Shown here piece after piece: positions 25,685 to 33,557 of a stretch of DNA of 64,000 bases; within the stretch, counting starts at the first letter, position 1, and each line of letters begins with the position of its first letter. A program made the position numbers and the translations under genes. Location of the stretch: positions 62,001 through 126,000 of the forward strand of contig ABYL01000004.1 in assembly GCA_000173575.1 (NCBI GenBank), given 5' to 3'. The notes beneath the pieces were generated by a model. It saw only the letters and a list, made by a program, of their open reading frames with translations, was not told the origin of the DNA and did no database searches. The DNA is from Burkholderia sp. H160 (GTDB lineage: Bacteria > Pseudomonadota > Gammaproteobacteria > Burkholderiales > Burkholderiaceae).

Positions 25685-27079
25685 CTAGCGAGCGCCGTTC
25701 GTGACCATCGATCCGGATGTCCTTAGACCCAGAAGCGTGCTCAGGAGGCTCGCAAGCGTCACCAAAGCGGCCAGAATCACAGCGAGATGGAGTCCTTCGG
25801 CAAGATTGTTGAATTCCGGTCGCACAAGCGAACCGAACAACCCCACGCCGAGCACGCCACCAATCTGACGCGCGGTATTCAACACGCCCGACGCAACGCC
25901 TAAGTACGACGGGTCCACGTGCGTGAGCACCGCTGTGTTGATCGATGGCACCGCAAGCGCCACGCCAACGCCGACCGTGAGCAACGGCAAGGACACGGCT
26001 AGCGCGCTGCTATCCACCCGCACGAACACAAGCGAAAGATAGCCGAGCGCGGCAAGTGCCTGGCCGACGACCATCGGCAGCCGATAACCGAAACGCGCGG
26101 TGAGCGAGCCCGATGCGATGTTCGCGACTGCCACCACCGCCGTCATAGGCAGAAACGCGAGGCCGGTTTCGAGCGGCGTGTCGTGACGCGCGTTCTGGAA
26201 AAACAGACTCATCGCAAACATCAATCCGTAGTAGCCGAAATTCAGCGACAGCCCCGTCAGCGAGCTGACATTCACGGCGGCATTGCGAAACAGCGCGAGC
26301 GGTAGGAGCGGTTGCGCATGCCGTGCTTCGACCACGACGAACAGCCCGCCCGCAACGGCCGCCACGGCGAGTCCCATCATCACGGTCACGCTGGTCCAGC
26401 CTGGCCTGCCGCATTCGACAACCGCATACGTGAGCCCGACCAACGCAATGACGGCAAGCGTCTGCCCGGCCAGATCGATGCGGCGCGACGCGTGACCCAG
26501 CGTGTCAGGCGCATGAGCGACCGTCAGCCAGATGCCTGCGACGCCGATCGGCACGTTAATCAGAAAGATTGCCGGCCAGCCAAAACGATCGACGAGCAAA
26601 CCGCCAACCAGCGGACCCGCTCCCAGCGCGAGCGCCGCCGTGCCCGCCCAGACGCTGACGGCCTTCGCTCGCGCCTTTGGGTCCGGAAACGCCGCAGCGA
26701 GCAGCGCCAGCGACGACGGCACGCACAGCGCCGCGCCGACGCCCTGCAACACGCGCGCGACGATCAGCATCGCCGCGCCCCCCGACAGCCCGCACCCTAC
26801 CGACGCGCAGGTGAACACCACGAACCCGGCGAGGAAGACGCGGCGTGCGCCGAAGCGGTCAGCCAACGCGCCAGCGGACAGCAGCAGACTGGCAAACGCC
26901 AGCGTGTACGCGTTGACGACCCATTCCAGCGCTGTCGAATCGAGGGCAAGGCTATCGCGCATTCGCGCAAGCGCGACGTTCACCACCGTGACGTCGAGAC
27001 AGATGATGACGAAGCCGAGGCTCGTCGCGAGCAAGGCAAGCCGCGAGGATCGGGCTGGTGAGGCGAGGTGTTTGTGCAT
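25685..27079 (-). CDS. MFS drug efflux transporter, DHA2 (14-TM) family
   Basis: This 464-residue permease has the DHA2 pattern. TM1 carries the motif D1-like LDVTVVNVALARM. Next comes WVVNAYTLAFASLLLSAGALADRFGARRVFLAG (motif A), then RVLQGVGAALCVPSSLALLAAAFP and motif C-like GPLVGGLLVDRFGWPAIFLINVPIG. About 14 hydrophobic segments are present. The family exports drugs or toxic organics using the proton gradient. I took the ATG at 27079. A longer frame would run into the intergenic promoter region. It is divergent from a LysR gene, which probably regulates it. Confidence 0.9.
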   Translation of the reverse strand: MHKHLASPARSSRLALLATSLGFVIICLDVTVVNVALARMRDSLALDSTALEWVVNAYTLAFASLLLSAGALADRFGARRVFLAGFVVFTCASVGCGLSGGAAMLIVARVLQGVGAALCVPSSLALLAAAFPDPKARAKAVSVWAGTAALALGAGPLVGGLLVDRFGWPAIFLINVPIGVAGIWLTVAHAPDTLGHASRRIDLAGQTLAVIALVGLTYAVVECGRPGWTSVTVMMGLAVAAVAGGLFVVVEARHAQPLLPLALFRNAAVNVSSLTGLSLNFGYYGLMFAMSLFFQNARHDTPLETGLAFLPMTAVVAVANIASGSLTARFGYRLPMVVGQALAALGYLSLVFVRVDSSALAVSLPLLTVGVGVALAVPSINTAVLTHVDPSYLGVASGVLNTARQIGGVLGVGLFGSLVRPEFNNLAEGLHLAVILAALVTLASLLSTLLGLRTSGSMVTNGAR

Positions 27080-27184
27080 GATGTCCGTGCGTGAAATCGG
27101 GCGATGCGGACCTGGATGGGCCGCGAGCGTCGCATACGCGGACTGTATTCCTGAAGCGAATATTGATAAACGCACGACGAATGG

Positions 27185-27205
27185 CAATAGAACCAACTAT
27201 TATTG
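27185..27205. promoter_or_regulatory. LysR-type inverted repeat (T-N11-A)
   Basis: CAATA (27185-27189), 11 nt, TATTG (27201-27205) is an interrupted palindrome with LysR-type TA-N11-TA geometry. It ends 4 bp before the lysR start codon and lies between the regulator and the divergent efflux gene. The position suits autoregulation. Confidence 0.45.
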
Positions 27206-27209
27206 AGGA

Positions 27210-28118
27210 ATGGACCTCCTCAAAGCGATGACCGTGTTTGTGCGCGTAGTCGAAAGCGGCAGCCTGACGGCGGCGGCGGTGGCATGCGACCTGTCGCCGA
27301 CGATGGTCGGCAATCACCTTCAGGCGCTGGAAAAGCGGCTTGGCGCGCGACTCATTCATCGGACGACGCGCAAGCAGCAGATCAGCGCGTTCGGTCAGAC
27401 CTACTATGAAAGATGTGTCGAGATCCTTGGCCTGATCGACGATTCGGAACGGCTTGCGCTGGATCATCTCGCGACGCCACGCGGACGCCTGCGCGTGACC
27501 GCGCCCGTCGTGTTCAGCAACGAATGTCTGATGCCGGTGATCGCGGATTACTGCGAGCGCTGTCCCGAAGTGAAGCTCGATATTGTCGCCACCGACGCGC
27601 TGTCGGACCTCATCGACGACGGCTTCGAGGCGGCGGTTCGCATTGGCGCGCTGGGCAATCCGGATCTCGTGGCGCGGCCTTTGAAGCCTTACCGGCTCGT
27701 GTTGTGCGCGTCACGTGCGTATCTGAGGACGCACGGCACGCCGTCATCACCCGACGCGCTGCAATCACACCACTGCCTGACTTACGCGTATCCGCCGCGC
27801 TCGGAATGGCACACGGCGCAGCCCGAATGGATGCTGCACGGTCCGCACGGACGCGTGAGCGTGCCCGTCGATGGCAGGCTGAGGATCGACAATTCGGAAG
27901 CACTGCGACGGGCGGTCTTGCGCGGGCTAGGCATCGCCATGTTGCCCGAGATTCTGGTCGCCGCGGATCTGCGAGCGAAGCGGTTGATCGAAGTGCTGCC
28001 GGAATTTGCAGCGCCCGAGCGGCCACTGAATCTTCTGTATCTCCGTGAGCGACAGACGTCGCCGAAGCTCCGGAGCTTTATCGAATTTATGGTTGAGCGT
28101 TTCGGCGCGGACGCGTGA
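27210..28118 (+). CDS. LysR-family transcriptional regulator
   Basis: This 302-residue LysR protein of the CrgA/DmlR-like group has the N-terminal helix-turn-helix MDLLKAMTVFVRVVESGSLTAAAVACDLSPTMVGNHLQALEKRLGARL. The substrate-binding domain begins near residue 90 (RGRLRVTAPVVFSNECLMPV). It is divergent from the DHA2 efflux gene and separated by 130 bp that holds a T-N11-A palindrome. It probably controls the pump in response to an exported compound. GAGGA directly abuts the ATG, so the second Met at 27228 is a possible start. Confidence 0.9.
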   Translation: MDLLKAMTVFVRVVESGSLTAAAVACDLSPTMVGNHLQALEKRLGARLIHRTTRKQQISAFGQTYYERCVEILGLIDDSERLALDHLATPRGRLRVTAPVVFSNECLMPVIADYCERCPEVKLDIVATDALSDLIDDGFEAAVRIGALGNPDLVARPLKPYRLVLCASRAYLRTHGTPSSPDALQSHHCLTYAYPPRSEWHTAQPEWMLHGPHGRVSVPVDGRLRIDNSEALRRAVLRGLGIAMLPEILVAADLRAKRLIEVLPEFAAPERPLNLLYLRERQTSPKLRSFIEFMVERFGADA

Positions 28119-28142
28119 TTCGCCGACACCACGCTGCGACGA

Positions 28143-28955
28143 TCAAAAGCGGTAATACAGCGCCGCAAAAGTCGTCAGCTCGCGGCGGCGTTCGGTGATC
28201 GGGCTGCCGGCGGCGTAGTGCTGGAGGCGCCCAAGCGTCGTGTTGATCGAGCCGACCCAGTGCTTCGAAAAGTCGTGCGTTGCGTAGAACGTCATGTGCA
28301 GATCGCGTATGCCCGCGCCGGTCTGATAGACCGGCAGCCCGGAAGCCGCGCTCTGCTGCGGCGTCACGCCGAACAGTGTCTGCGTGTAGACGGCGTTGGC
28401 CCACGTGAGCCCCGGCCCGACCGAGAACAGCCATCCCGGCAGCGGCAATGACGCATACAGATCCGCGCTCGCCGTCGTGCCTTGCCCGTGGCCGCTGATG
28501 TCCTGATAGACCGCCACGGCGCCCGTGAACGCCCACAGCGTGTAGTCGGCGAAAAGACGCAGTTTCGGGCCGTCGTCGACGTCACCGAGACCATGCAGAT
28601 GCGAATCGTCTGAAACCTTGCGCGACTGGAAGTCGAAACTCAGCGATGCGCCCACATGGTAGTTTTCCGACGAAATCACATTGACACCGAGCACGTCCGG
28701 TCCCTGCGAGAAGAAGCGGTCGCGGTACGAAATGTCGAGGGCAGGAAATGGATAGAGCTTCAGGTGGCGCGCGCCAGGATATTCAGGCGCGATATAGAAG
28801 CCGGGACCTATCGAGATCTTCCAGGGCGAGTCTGCCTGGGTGGTGGCGTCGGCCGTCGCTGGCGGTTCCGTTGTTGCATCGTCGCCCCATGCACACTGAG
28901 TGAGGGCGAACGCCGCCGCGCACGCCAGCGCGTTCATTGATACGGATCGCTTCAA
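28143..28955 (-). CDS. MipA/OmpV family outer membrane protein
   Basis: This 270-residue protein has a signal peptide (MKRSVSMNALACAAAFALTQCAWG), a short low-complexity linker rich in Thr/Ala, and a beta-barrel domain. The barrel starts WKISIGPGFYIAPEYPGARHLKLYPFPALDISYRDRFF and ends with the aromatic FAALYYRF typical of outer membrane insertion. MipA interacts with murein-synthesising enzymes in E. coli. Most homologues are outer membrane proteins of unknown cargo. The start overlaps the upstream hydrolase stop by 4 bp (ATGA), so the two are co-translated. Confidence 0.88.
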   Translation of the reverse strand: MKRSVSMNALACAAAFALTQCAWGDDATTEPPATADATTQADSPWKISIGPGFYIAPEYPGARHLKLYPFPALDISYRDRFFSQGPDVLGVNVISSENYHVGASLSFDFQSRKVSDDSHLHGLGDVDDGPKLRLFADYTLWAFTGAVAVYQDISGHGQGTTASADLYASLPLPGWLFSVGPGLTWANAVYTQTLFGVTPQQSAASGLPVYQTGAGIRDLHMTFYATHDFSKHWVGSINTTLGRLQHYAAGSPITERRRELTTFAALYYRF

Positions 28956-29890
28956 TTCTTCTTCCTTCCAACTGCCGCCAGTTGACGTAGCCGACGCGCG
29001 AGGGCCTTCGACATCACCGGTTGCCCCGGCGTGTCCTTCGTGCCACGCGCAAGTTCGCTTTCCCGCAGGAACTGCGCCGTTTCGCGTGCAACGATCTCGC
29101 GTTCGTTATCCGACGTGATCATGTGATATGAATCGTCGAGCCATACCGTGCGCAGAAAATTCGCGCCGATATGGTCGATCACGAAGCGCGGATTGCGTGG
29201 GCTCGACGTTTCGTCGTCGATCGCATGGATGACCAGCGTGTCGTTTTGCACCGCCGCGATTTCCTTACGTGCCGCGCGCGACAGACGAAGCGCCTGATGG
29301 AGCGCCGGCAGGGAGATCGTCGACGGACCAACCTCGCTGAAGTCGTTGCGCTGCATCGCGCGCGCAATCTTCTTGCGCAGTGCTTCGTTCCTCACCCCGA
29401 ATGGCTCGGCTTCGCGGTAGCGATAGCGATGGCGCAGCGGCGTGAAGTAAGCCCAGTTGAGCAGGAAGCGATACCACGGGATCGCCCAGCCGTCATAAGC
29501 CAGGGTCAGCGAAAGGAGGACGAGCGCCTGCGCGCTGGGCCGCTCGTGGATCAGCCGCAGCGCGAGCGCGCCGCCGATCGACAGACCGCAGATCGAAACG
29601 CGTTCGTACCGCGCGGCAAGCGCATCGAATTCCCGCACGGCGCCTTCAACCCAGCGCTCCATCGGCAGCTCCGCGGACGCGGCGCTATAGCCTTCGATGA
29701 CGGGGGCGTATACGGTGAATCCTTCGCTCTGCAGATAGCGCGCGAGGTAGCGCAGTTCGAGCGGCGAGCTCGACAGACCGTGCAGCATGAGGACAGCATG
29801 GCCGTCACCCTCGCCGAAGAAGCTACCGGACTGCCCGGCCAGCGTGGCTGACGCTGCCGGGGCGGCCATTTCCATCTCGATGGTCGCCAT
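28952..29890 (-). CDS. Alpha/beta hydrolase (Est30/monoacylglycerol lipase-like)
   Basis: This 312-residue protein has the nucleophile elbow GLSIGGALA, an acid residue in IHAIDDETSS and the His in DSYHMITSDNE, near the C terminus. The oxyanion segment VLMLHGLSSSPLELRYLARYL fits carboxylesterases of the Est30 type. I took the ATG at 29890, since the longer frame lies inside the upstream gene. It sits between the DUF4118 protein (1 bp upstream) and the MipA gene (4-bp overlap), so the three form a tight operon. The C-terminal 40 residues are basic and may contact membrane or polymer. Confidence 0.88.
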   Translation of the reverse strand: MATIEMEMAAPAASATLAGQSGSFFGEGDGHAVLMLHGLSSSPLELRYLARYLQSEGFTVYAPVIEGYSAASAELPMERWVEGAVREFDALAARYERVSICGLSIGGALALRLIHERPSAQALVLLSLTLAYDGWAIPWYRFLLNWAYFTPLRHRYRYREAEPFGVRNEALRKKIARAMQRNDFSEVGPSTISLPALHQALRLSRAARKEIAAVQNDTLVIHAIDDETSSPRNPRFVIDHIGANFLRTVWLDDSYHMITSDNEREIVARETAQFLRESELARGTKDTPGQPVMSKALARRLRQLAAVGRKKN

Positions 29891-29891
29891 G

Positions 29892-30671
29892 TCAGTGCTC
29901 TTCTGTGCGCAGCACGAGGAAATCGCCCGCGTGGGTGGTGAAGCGCTCACAACTGCAGTTCGTCAGCCGATATTCGTGCTCATGCTGCTCGCCACGCAGG
30001 CGCACGCGATGATGCCCCGGCCAGAGCGCGTTGGTGAGGCGGTGGACGTCCTCGGGATGCAGTGCGTCGAACAGCGGACCCGGCGCGACTTCGGCGGCCG
30101 GAGGCAACACGGGCGCTCCGCTTGCGCTCGCGCCAACGCGCTGCGCGATGTTGCGCTCGAGTCCCTTGATGAGAATGAAGCCGTCGTGATATTGCGCGAG
30201 GTGGCGCAGCAGCCGATGCGTCTCGTCGACGGCCCGTCGCGCCAGCGCGCGTTCGTTGTCCTGGCGCAACAGCATCTCGTAGCGCGACTGCGCGACCGAC
30301 GCGATCAATTTTGCACGAGCTTGCTCGCGGCGCAGACGCTCGATCAACGTGATCACGATAAGCGTGACAAGCGGATGCGCGACGAGCAGGACGACGTCGC
30401 TCTGATCGAGGAACGATATGTCGTTGTAGGGCGGCACGAACATATAGTCGGCGATGCAGGAGCCGAGCACCATTACCGTCAACGCCGGCGCGAGGCCGAG
30501 GTAATACTCGACCAGCGACGCGGCGATGAAGAACGTCGTGCCCGGGAGCATCGGGCCGAGCACGGGATGCAAGGCAAAACGGATGGTGCTCGCGACGGCG
30601 AGCGCGCCAGCGGCGAGACACCACCGACGCGCACCTCTTGGCCCCCAGTTGCGGGCGTTACGGACTTTCAT
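29892..30671 (-). CDS. DUF4118-domain membrane protein
   Basis: A protein of about 259 residues with three or four transmembrane segments in the first 120 residues. The segment LPGTTFFIAASLVEYYLGLAPALTVMVLGSCIADYMFVPPY matches DUF4118, the membrane domain found in KdpD-type kinases. After it come a coiled coil (RLRREQARAKLIAS) and a C-terminal PAS-like region ending in RTEEH. There is no histidine kinase domain, so the protein may act as a sensor without an output kinase. I took the ATG at 30671 with GGGGA upstream over one 21 bp earlier with no such site. It is the first gene of the hydrolase/MipA operon. Confidence 0.75.
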   Translation of the reverse strand: MKVRNARNWGPRGARRWCLAAGALAVASTIRFALHPVLGPMLPGTTFFIAASLVEYYLGLAPALTVMVLGSCIADYMFVPPYNDISFLDQSDVVLLVAHPLVTLIVITLIERLRREQARAKLIASVAQSRYEMLLRQDNERALARRAVDETHRLLRHLAQYHDGFILIKGLERNIAQRVGASASGAPVLPPAAEVAPGPLFDALHPEDVHRLTNALWPGHHRVRLRGEQHEHEYRLTNCSCERFTTHAGDFLVLRTEEH

Positions 30672-30692
30672 GGATCCCCGAAGCGCCCGCAT

Positions 30693-31071
30693 CTGGGCGG
30701 GCTACAGCGCATGGATCGCGCATAGGCGATCAATGGCGCTTGGATTATCTGCGTTGTAAAGAGTGCGAAGGAATGGGCGGGTGGCTAATCAATTAACAAA
30801 TTAACAGCATCCACATTCCGGGAGACATCTCGACTTTCGACAATATTACCACTGATGACAAAGTTGGATGCGCAAGGCCGGTAAGTAGCCAGCCATCGTT
30901 TTACCCGCTCAAGCCGCTCATGCAGCTTTTCTCGTGTTGCAACGACCGGTTGAAGCCAGGCTGCTCTTTTCTGTCGGCCTCGATATTCGGGGACCTGATT
31001 CTTTCGGACCGAACCTACATAAATTTGAGACAGCGAGACCTATGCTCTATTCAAACTTAACGGAGCTAATC
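30693..31071. other. Intergenic region with a promoter for the small ORF
   Basis: About 380 bp without a gene between the DUF4118 operon and a 45-aa ORF. It is A/T-richer than its surroundings. A good sigma-70 promoter, TTGAGA (31025-31030), 17 nt, TATTCA (31048-31053), points to the small ORF. Nothing else is recognised. Confidence 0.5.
31025..31053 (+). promoter_or_regulatory. Sigma-70-type promoter
   Basis: TTGAGA and TATTCA are separated by 17 nt. The site lies 18 bp upstream of the start of the 45-aa ORF, so the transcript would have a short leader containing CGGAG. Confidence 0.45.
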
Positions 31072-31209
31072 ATGAGTCCCATCACCCTGATCGAAACCAC
31101 CGGCCTTTACAGCCGCGCAGGAATTACACGTCATAGTCATTTCCGCCTGAAACCTTCACGTCTGCTTGCATTTTTGCGCAAGCTGTTTGCTGCACGTCGT
31201 CAGTCCTGA
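31072..31209 (+). CDS. 45-aa small basic protein
   Basis: The frame encodes 45 residues beginning MSPITLIETTGLYSRAG and ending in a basic amphipathic stretch (RLLAFLRKLFAARRQS). It has CGGAG at 7-nt spacing, a plausible promoter at 31025-31053 and a 10-bp hairpin 41 bp after the stop, so it looks like a free-standing small gene. I recognise no family. A short protein with a basic amphipathic C terminus could bind membrane or nucleic acid, but this is only inference. Confidence 0.5.
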   Translation: MSPITLIETTGLYSRAGITRHSHFRLKPSRLLAFLRKLFAARRQS

Positions 31210-31250
31210 ACACGGCGGCCGGTTGTCAATGCGACCGCACTATCGCGGTA

Positions 31251-31280
31251 CAGAAGCGGCTTCGGATTTCGCCGCTTCTG
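31251..31280. terminator. Perfect 10-bp hairpin, probable bidirectional terminator
   Basis: CAGAAGCGGC (31251-31260), loop of 10 nt, GCCGCTTCTG (31271-31280). It lies between the 45-aa ORF and the converging small ORF at 31287. There is no T run, so termination efficiency is uncertain. Confidence 0.55.
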
Positions 31281-31286
31281 CCACAG

Positions 31287-31457
31287 TCATGCTTCCAGCC
31301 TAGTCGGGCATCTCAAGGCCCCTTCCTTCATCAGCCGGATTTCGTTCGCGCGCTGATGCAATACTTCCTCATAATCGCCCCCCTGTTCTACAAGTTCACG
31401 CTTGAGCGTCGACAGTACCGCCTCCATGCCAGCATTAGAGAATGCTGCCATCGTCAT
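31287..31457 (-). CDS. 56-aa hypothetical protein
   Basis: From the ATG at 31457 the frame encodes 56 residues, MTMAAFSNAGMEAVLSTLKR onward, ending GALRCPTRLEA. The predicted structure is mainly helical with charged residues (RELVEQGGDYEEVLHQRANEIRLMKEG). It follows the SDR gene by 14 bp on the same strand and may be co-transcribed. The start has only a weak GGA upstream. No family is recognised. Confidence 0.4.
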   Translation of the reverse strand: MTMAAFSNAGMEAVLSTLKRELVEQGGDYEEVLHQRANEIRLMKEGALRCPTRLEA

Positions 31458-31471
31458 GTTCCATATCAGGT

Positions 31472-32371
31472 TTACGTCGGCACCTGAACGAAGCGCGCTT
31501 CGTTCAGATCGGCAAGAAGTGTCGGACCTGTCGGTTGCCAGCCCAACCGCGCCTGCGTCTGCGCACTCGATGCCGGCATATCGAGCGAGGCGAAGATCGC
31601 CATCCATCCGAAGTACGCTGGAGCTTCCTCTCGCGCGATCGAGACGACAGGCACCTTCAGACCCCGCCCCAGCGCCTCGGCAATCGCGCGGGCGCTGACG
31701 CCTTCTTCACCGACCGCGTGATAGCGCGCACCGCGTTCGCCCTTCTCGATCGCGAGCCGGTACAGTCGCACGACATCCGACAGATGCCCCGCAGGCCAAC
31801 GGTTACTGCCATCCTCCACATAGGCGCACACGCCTTTGTCCCGCACGATCTGGATGAGCGGCGTGATGAGGCCTTGCCTGAACGGGTTATGCACTTGCGG
31901 CAGGCGCATCACCGACACGTTGACGCCCGCCTCCAGCAGTGCATTGCCAGCCAGCTCCGAGCCGATGCGCGGGTTCGGGTGGTCGGTGTTGAACACATCC
32001 TCGCTGGCCGGCTGCCCGTTGCCGCGGCTGCCAACGCCCGTGCCTGAGGTGATCAGAAGCGGACGATCCGAGCCGGCCAACGCGGCGCCAAGTGCTGCAA
32101 CCGCGCGCTTGTCCTTCTCGCAGTTCTCCACGAAGTGCGAGAAATCATGATCGAACGCAAGGTGGATGACGGCATCCGCCTTCGCGGCGCCTATGCGCAG
32201 GCTGTCGGTGTCTTCGAGCGTACCGCGATGCACCTCCGCGCCCGCCGCGCTCAGCGTCTGCGCGCCCTGATCAGACCGGGTCATGCCGATAACGTGATGC
32301 CCGGCTTCGATAAGTTCGGGCACCAACGCCGAGCCGATAAACCCGGTTGCGCCCGTCAGAAAGATTCGCAT
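31472..32371 (-). CDS. Extended short-chain dehydrogenase/reductase (NAD-dependent epimerase-like)
   Basis: This protein of about 299 residues has the N-terminal dinucleotide motif MRIFLTGATGFIGSALVPELIEAGHHVIGMTRSDQGA. It continues HRGTLEDTDSLRIGAAKADAVIHLAFDHDF, a pattern typical of atypical extended SDRs. The catalytic YxxxK motif is not evident. The ATG at 32371 has GGAG at good spacing, better than an upstream TTG. It is divergent from an HTH regulator across 104 bp. This arrangement suggests that the regulator controls it, possibly with an electrophile or drug as signal. Confidence 0.88.
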   Translation of the reverse strand: MRIFLTGATGFIGSALVPELIEAGHHVIGMTRSDQGAQTLSAAGAEVHRGTLEDTDSLRIGAAKADAVIHLAFDHDFSHFVENCEKDKRAVAALGAALAGSDRPLLITSGTGVGSRGNGQPASEDVFNTDHPNPRIGSELAGNALLEAGVNVSVMRLPQVHNPFRQGLITPLIQIVRDKGVCAYVEDGSNRWPAGHLSDVVRLYRLAIEKGERGARYHAVGEEGVSARAIAEALGRGLKVPVVSIAREEAPAYFGWMAIFASLDMPASSAQTQARLGWQPTGPTLLADLNEARFVQVPT

Positions 32372-32475
32372 GGTCAAGTCTCCAGGATAGCCACCCGCGC
32401 ACTATGCGATCATTCATTATTCTAGTGAAGTAGTGAGCTTATCCCGGTAAAGCGACTAACAGGTTAATCATCCCA

Positions 32476-33342
32476 GTGAACACCGCCCAAACCCTCGGGG
32501 ACTTTCTGCGCAGCCGCCGCACGCGGCTCGATCCGGCCAGCTTCGGCTTCTCAGGCCGCAGGCGTACGCCCGGACTGCGCCGGGAAGAAGTGGCCCAGCG
32601 CGCGAATATCAGCTCGACGTGGTACACGTGGCTCGAGCAGGGCCGTGGCGGCGCGCCTTCCGCCGCGGTGCTGGAGCGCATCTGTGCCGCGCTGATGCTG
32701 ACGAATACCGAGCGCGAGCATCTTTTCATGCTGGGCCTCGGGCGACCGCCAGAGGTGCGCTATCAGTCAACCGATGGGGTGGACCCGCGGTTGCAGCGCG
32801 TGCTCGATTCACTCGAAGCCAGCCCGTCGATCATCAAGACCGCGACGTGGGACGTCGTAGCGTGGAATCGTGCCGCGGCTATTGTGCTCACCGACTACAG
32901 CACGTTGCCGCCGGGCCAGCGCAACATCCTCCGCTTCCTGTTCGGCGACCCGGCCGTCCGTGCAAAACAGCACGACTGGGAGAGCGTCGCGCGCATCGTC
33001 GTGGGAACGTTCCGCGCGGACGTTGCGCGCGCCGGGCTCGCTTCCGAAGTGGGCGACATGGTGGATGATCTGTGCCGGACCAGCCCTGACTTCGAGCGCA
33101 TGTGGCGTGAAAACCAGGTATTCAGCCATGGCGATGTAGAGCACGTTAAGCGCCTTTTGCATCCCCAGCTCGGGGCCATCGACATGGAGTATTCACTGTT
33201 CGTTGTCGATGGCCGGCCAGACCTGAGCATGCTCGTGTACACACCGCTCGACGCACAAATCGCAAAGCGCATTCGCAGTGCCGTCACATCGATTGATCAA
33301 AACGCTGGCGCCGCGTCTTCGACCGCTCGCAGTCGCCGATGA
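32476..33342 (+). CDS. Helix-turn-helix regulator with MmyB-like ligand-binding domain
   Basis: This 288-residue protein starts with a GTG. The N-terminal XRE-type helix-turn-helix includes LGDFLRSRRTRLDPASFGF, then RRTPGLRREEVAQRANISSTWYTWLEQGRGGAPS. The C-terminal part (about 110-270) matches the MmyB-like/PAS-related ligand domain, with WDVVAWNRAAAIVLTDYSTLPPGQRNILRFLF. This family is widespread in soil bacteria and generally represses a divergent dehydrogenase gene, as here with the SDR at 31472-32371. Confidence 0.9.
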   Translation: MNTAQTLGDFLRSRRTRLDPASFGFSGRRRTPGLRREEVAQRANISSTWYTWLEQGRGGAPSAAVLERICAALMLTNTEREHLFMLGLGRPPEVRYQSTDGVDPRLQRVLDSLEASPSIIKTATWDVVAWNRAAAIVLTDYSTLPPGQRNILRFLFGDPAVRAKQHDWESVARIVVGTFRADVARAGLASEVGDMVDDLCRTSPDFERMWRENQVFSHGDVEHVKRLLHPQLGAIDMEYSLFVVDGRPDLSMLVYTPLDAQIAKRIRSAVTSIDQNAGAASSTARSRR

Positions 33343-33557
33343 CGATCGACTGATTTCACGGAGTCGCCGCATCCGCCGGTTCGAGCCGCGATAGACGAGC
33401 CGCCTCTCGGCCTGCCATATGCCCGCCCCAGCTTTCGAGTACCCGACTAAGCTAGTCAGATAACCGTAAAGTTTCTAAGGTTATTGCCGTTACAGCGCAA
33501 ATTGAACGACATCCCGGCGCGCTCGACATGGAGCGCCGCGCCTCGCTAACGACTTTC

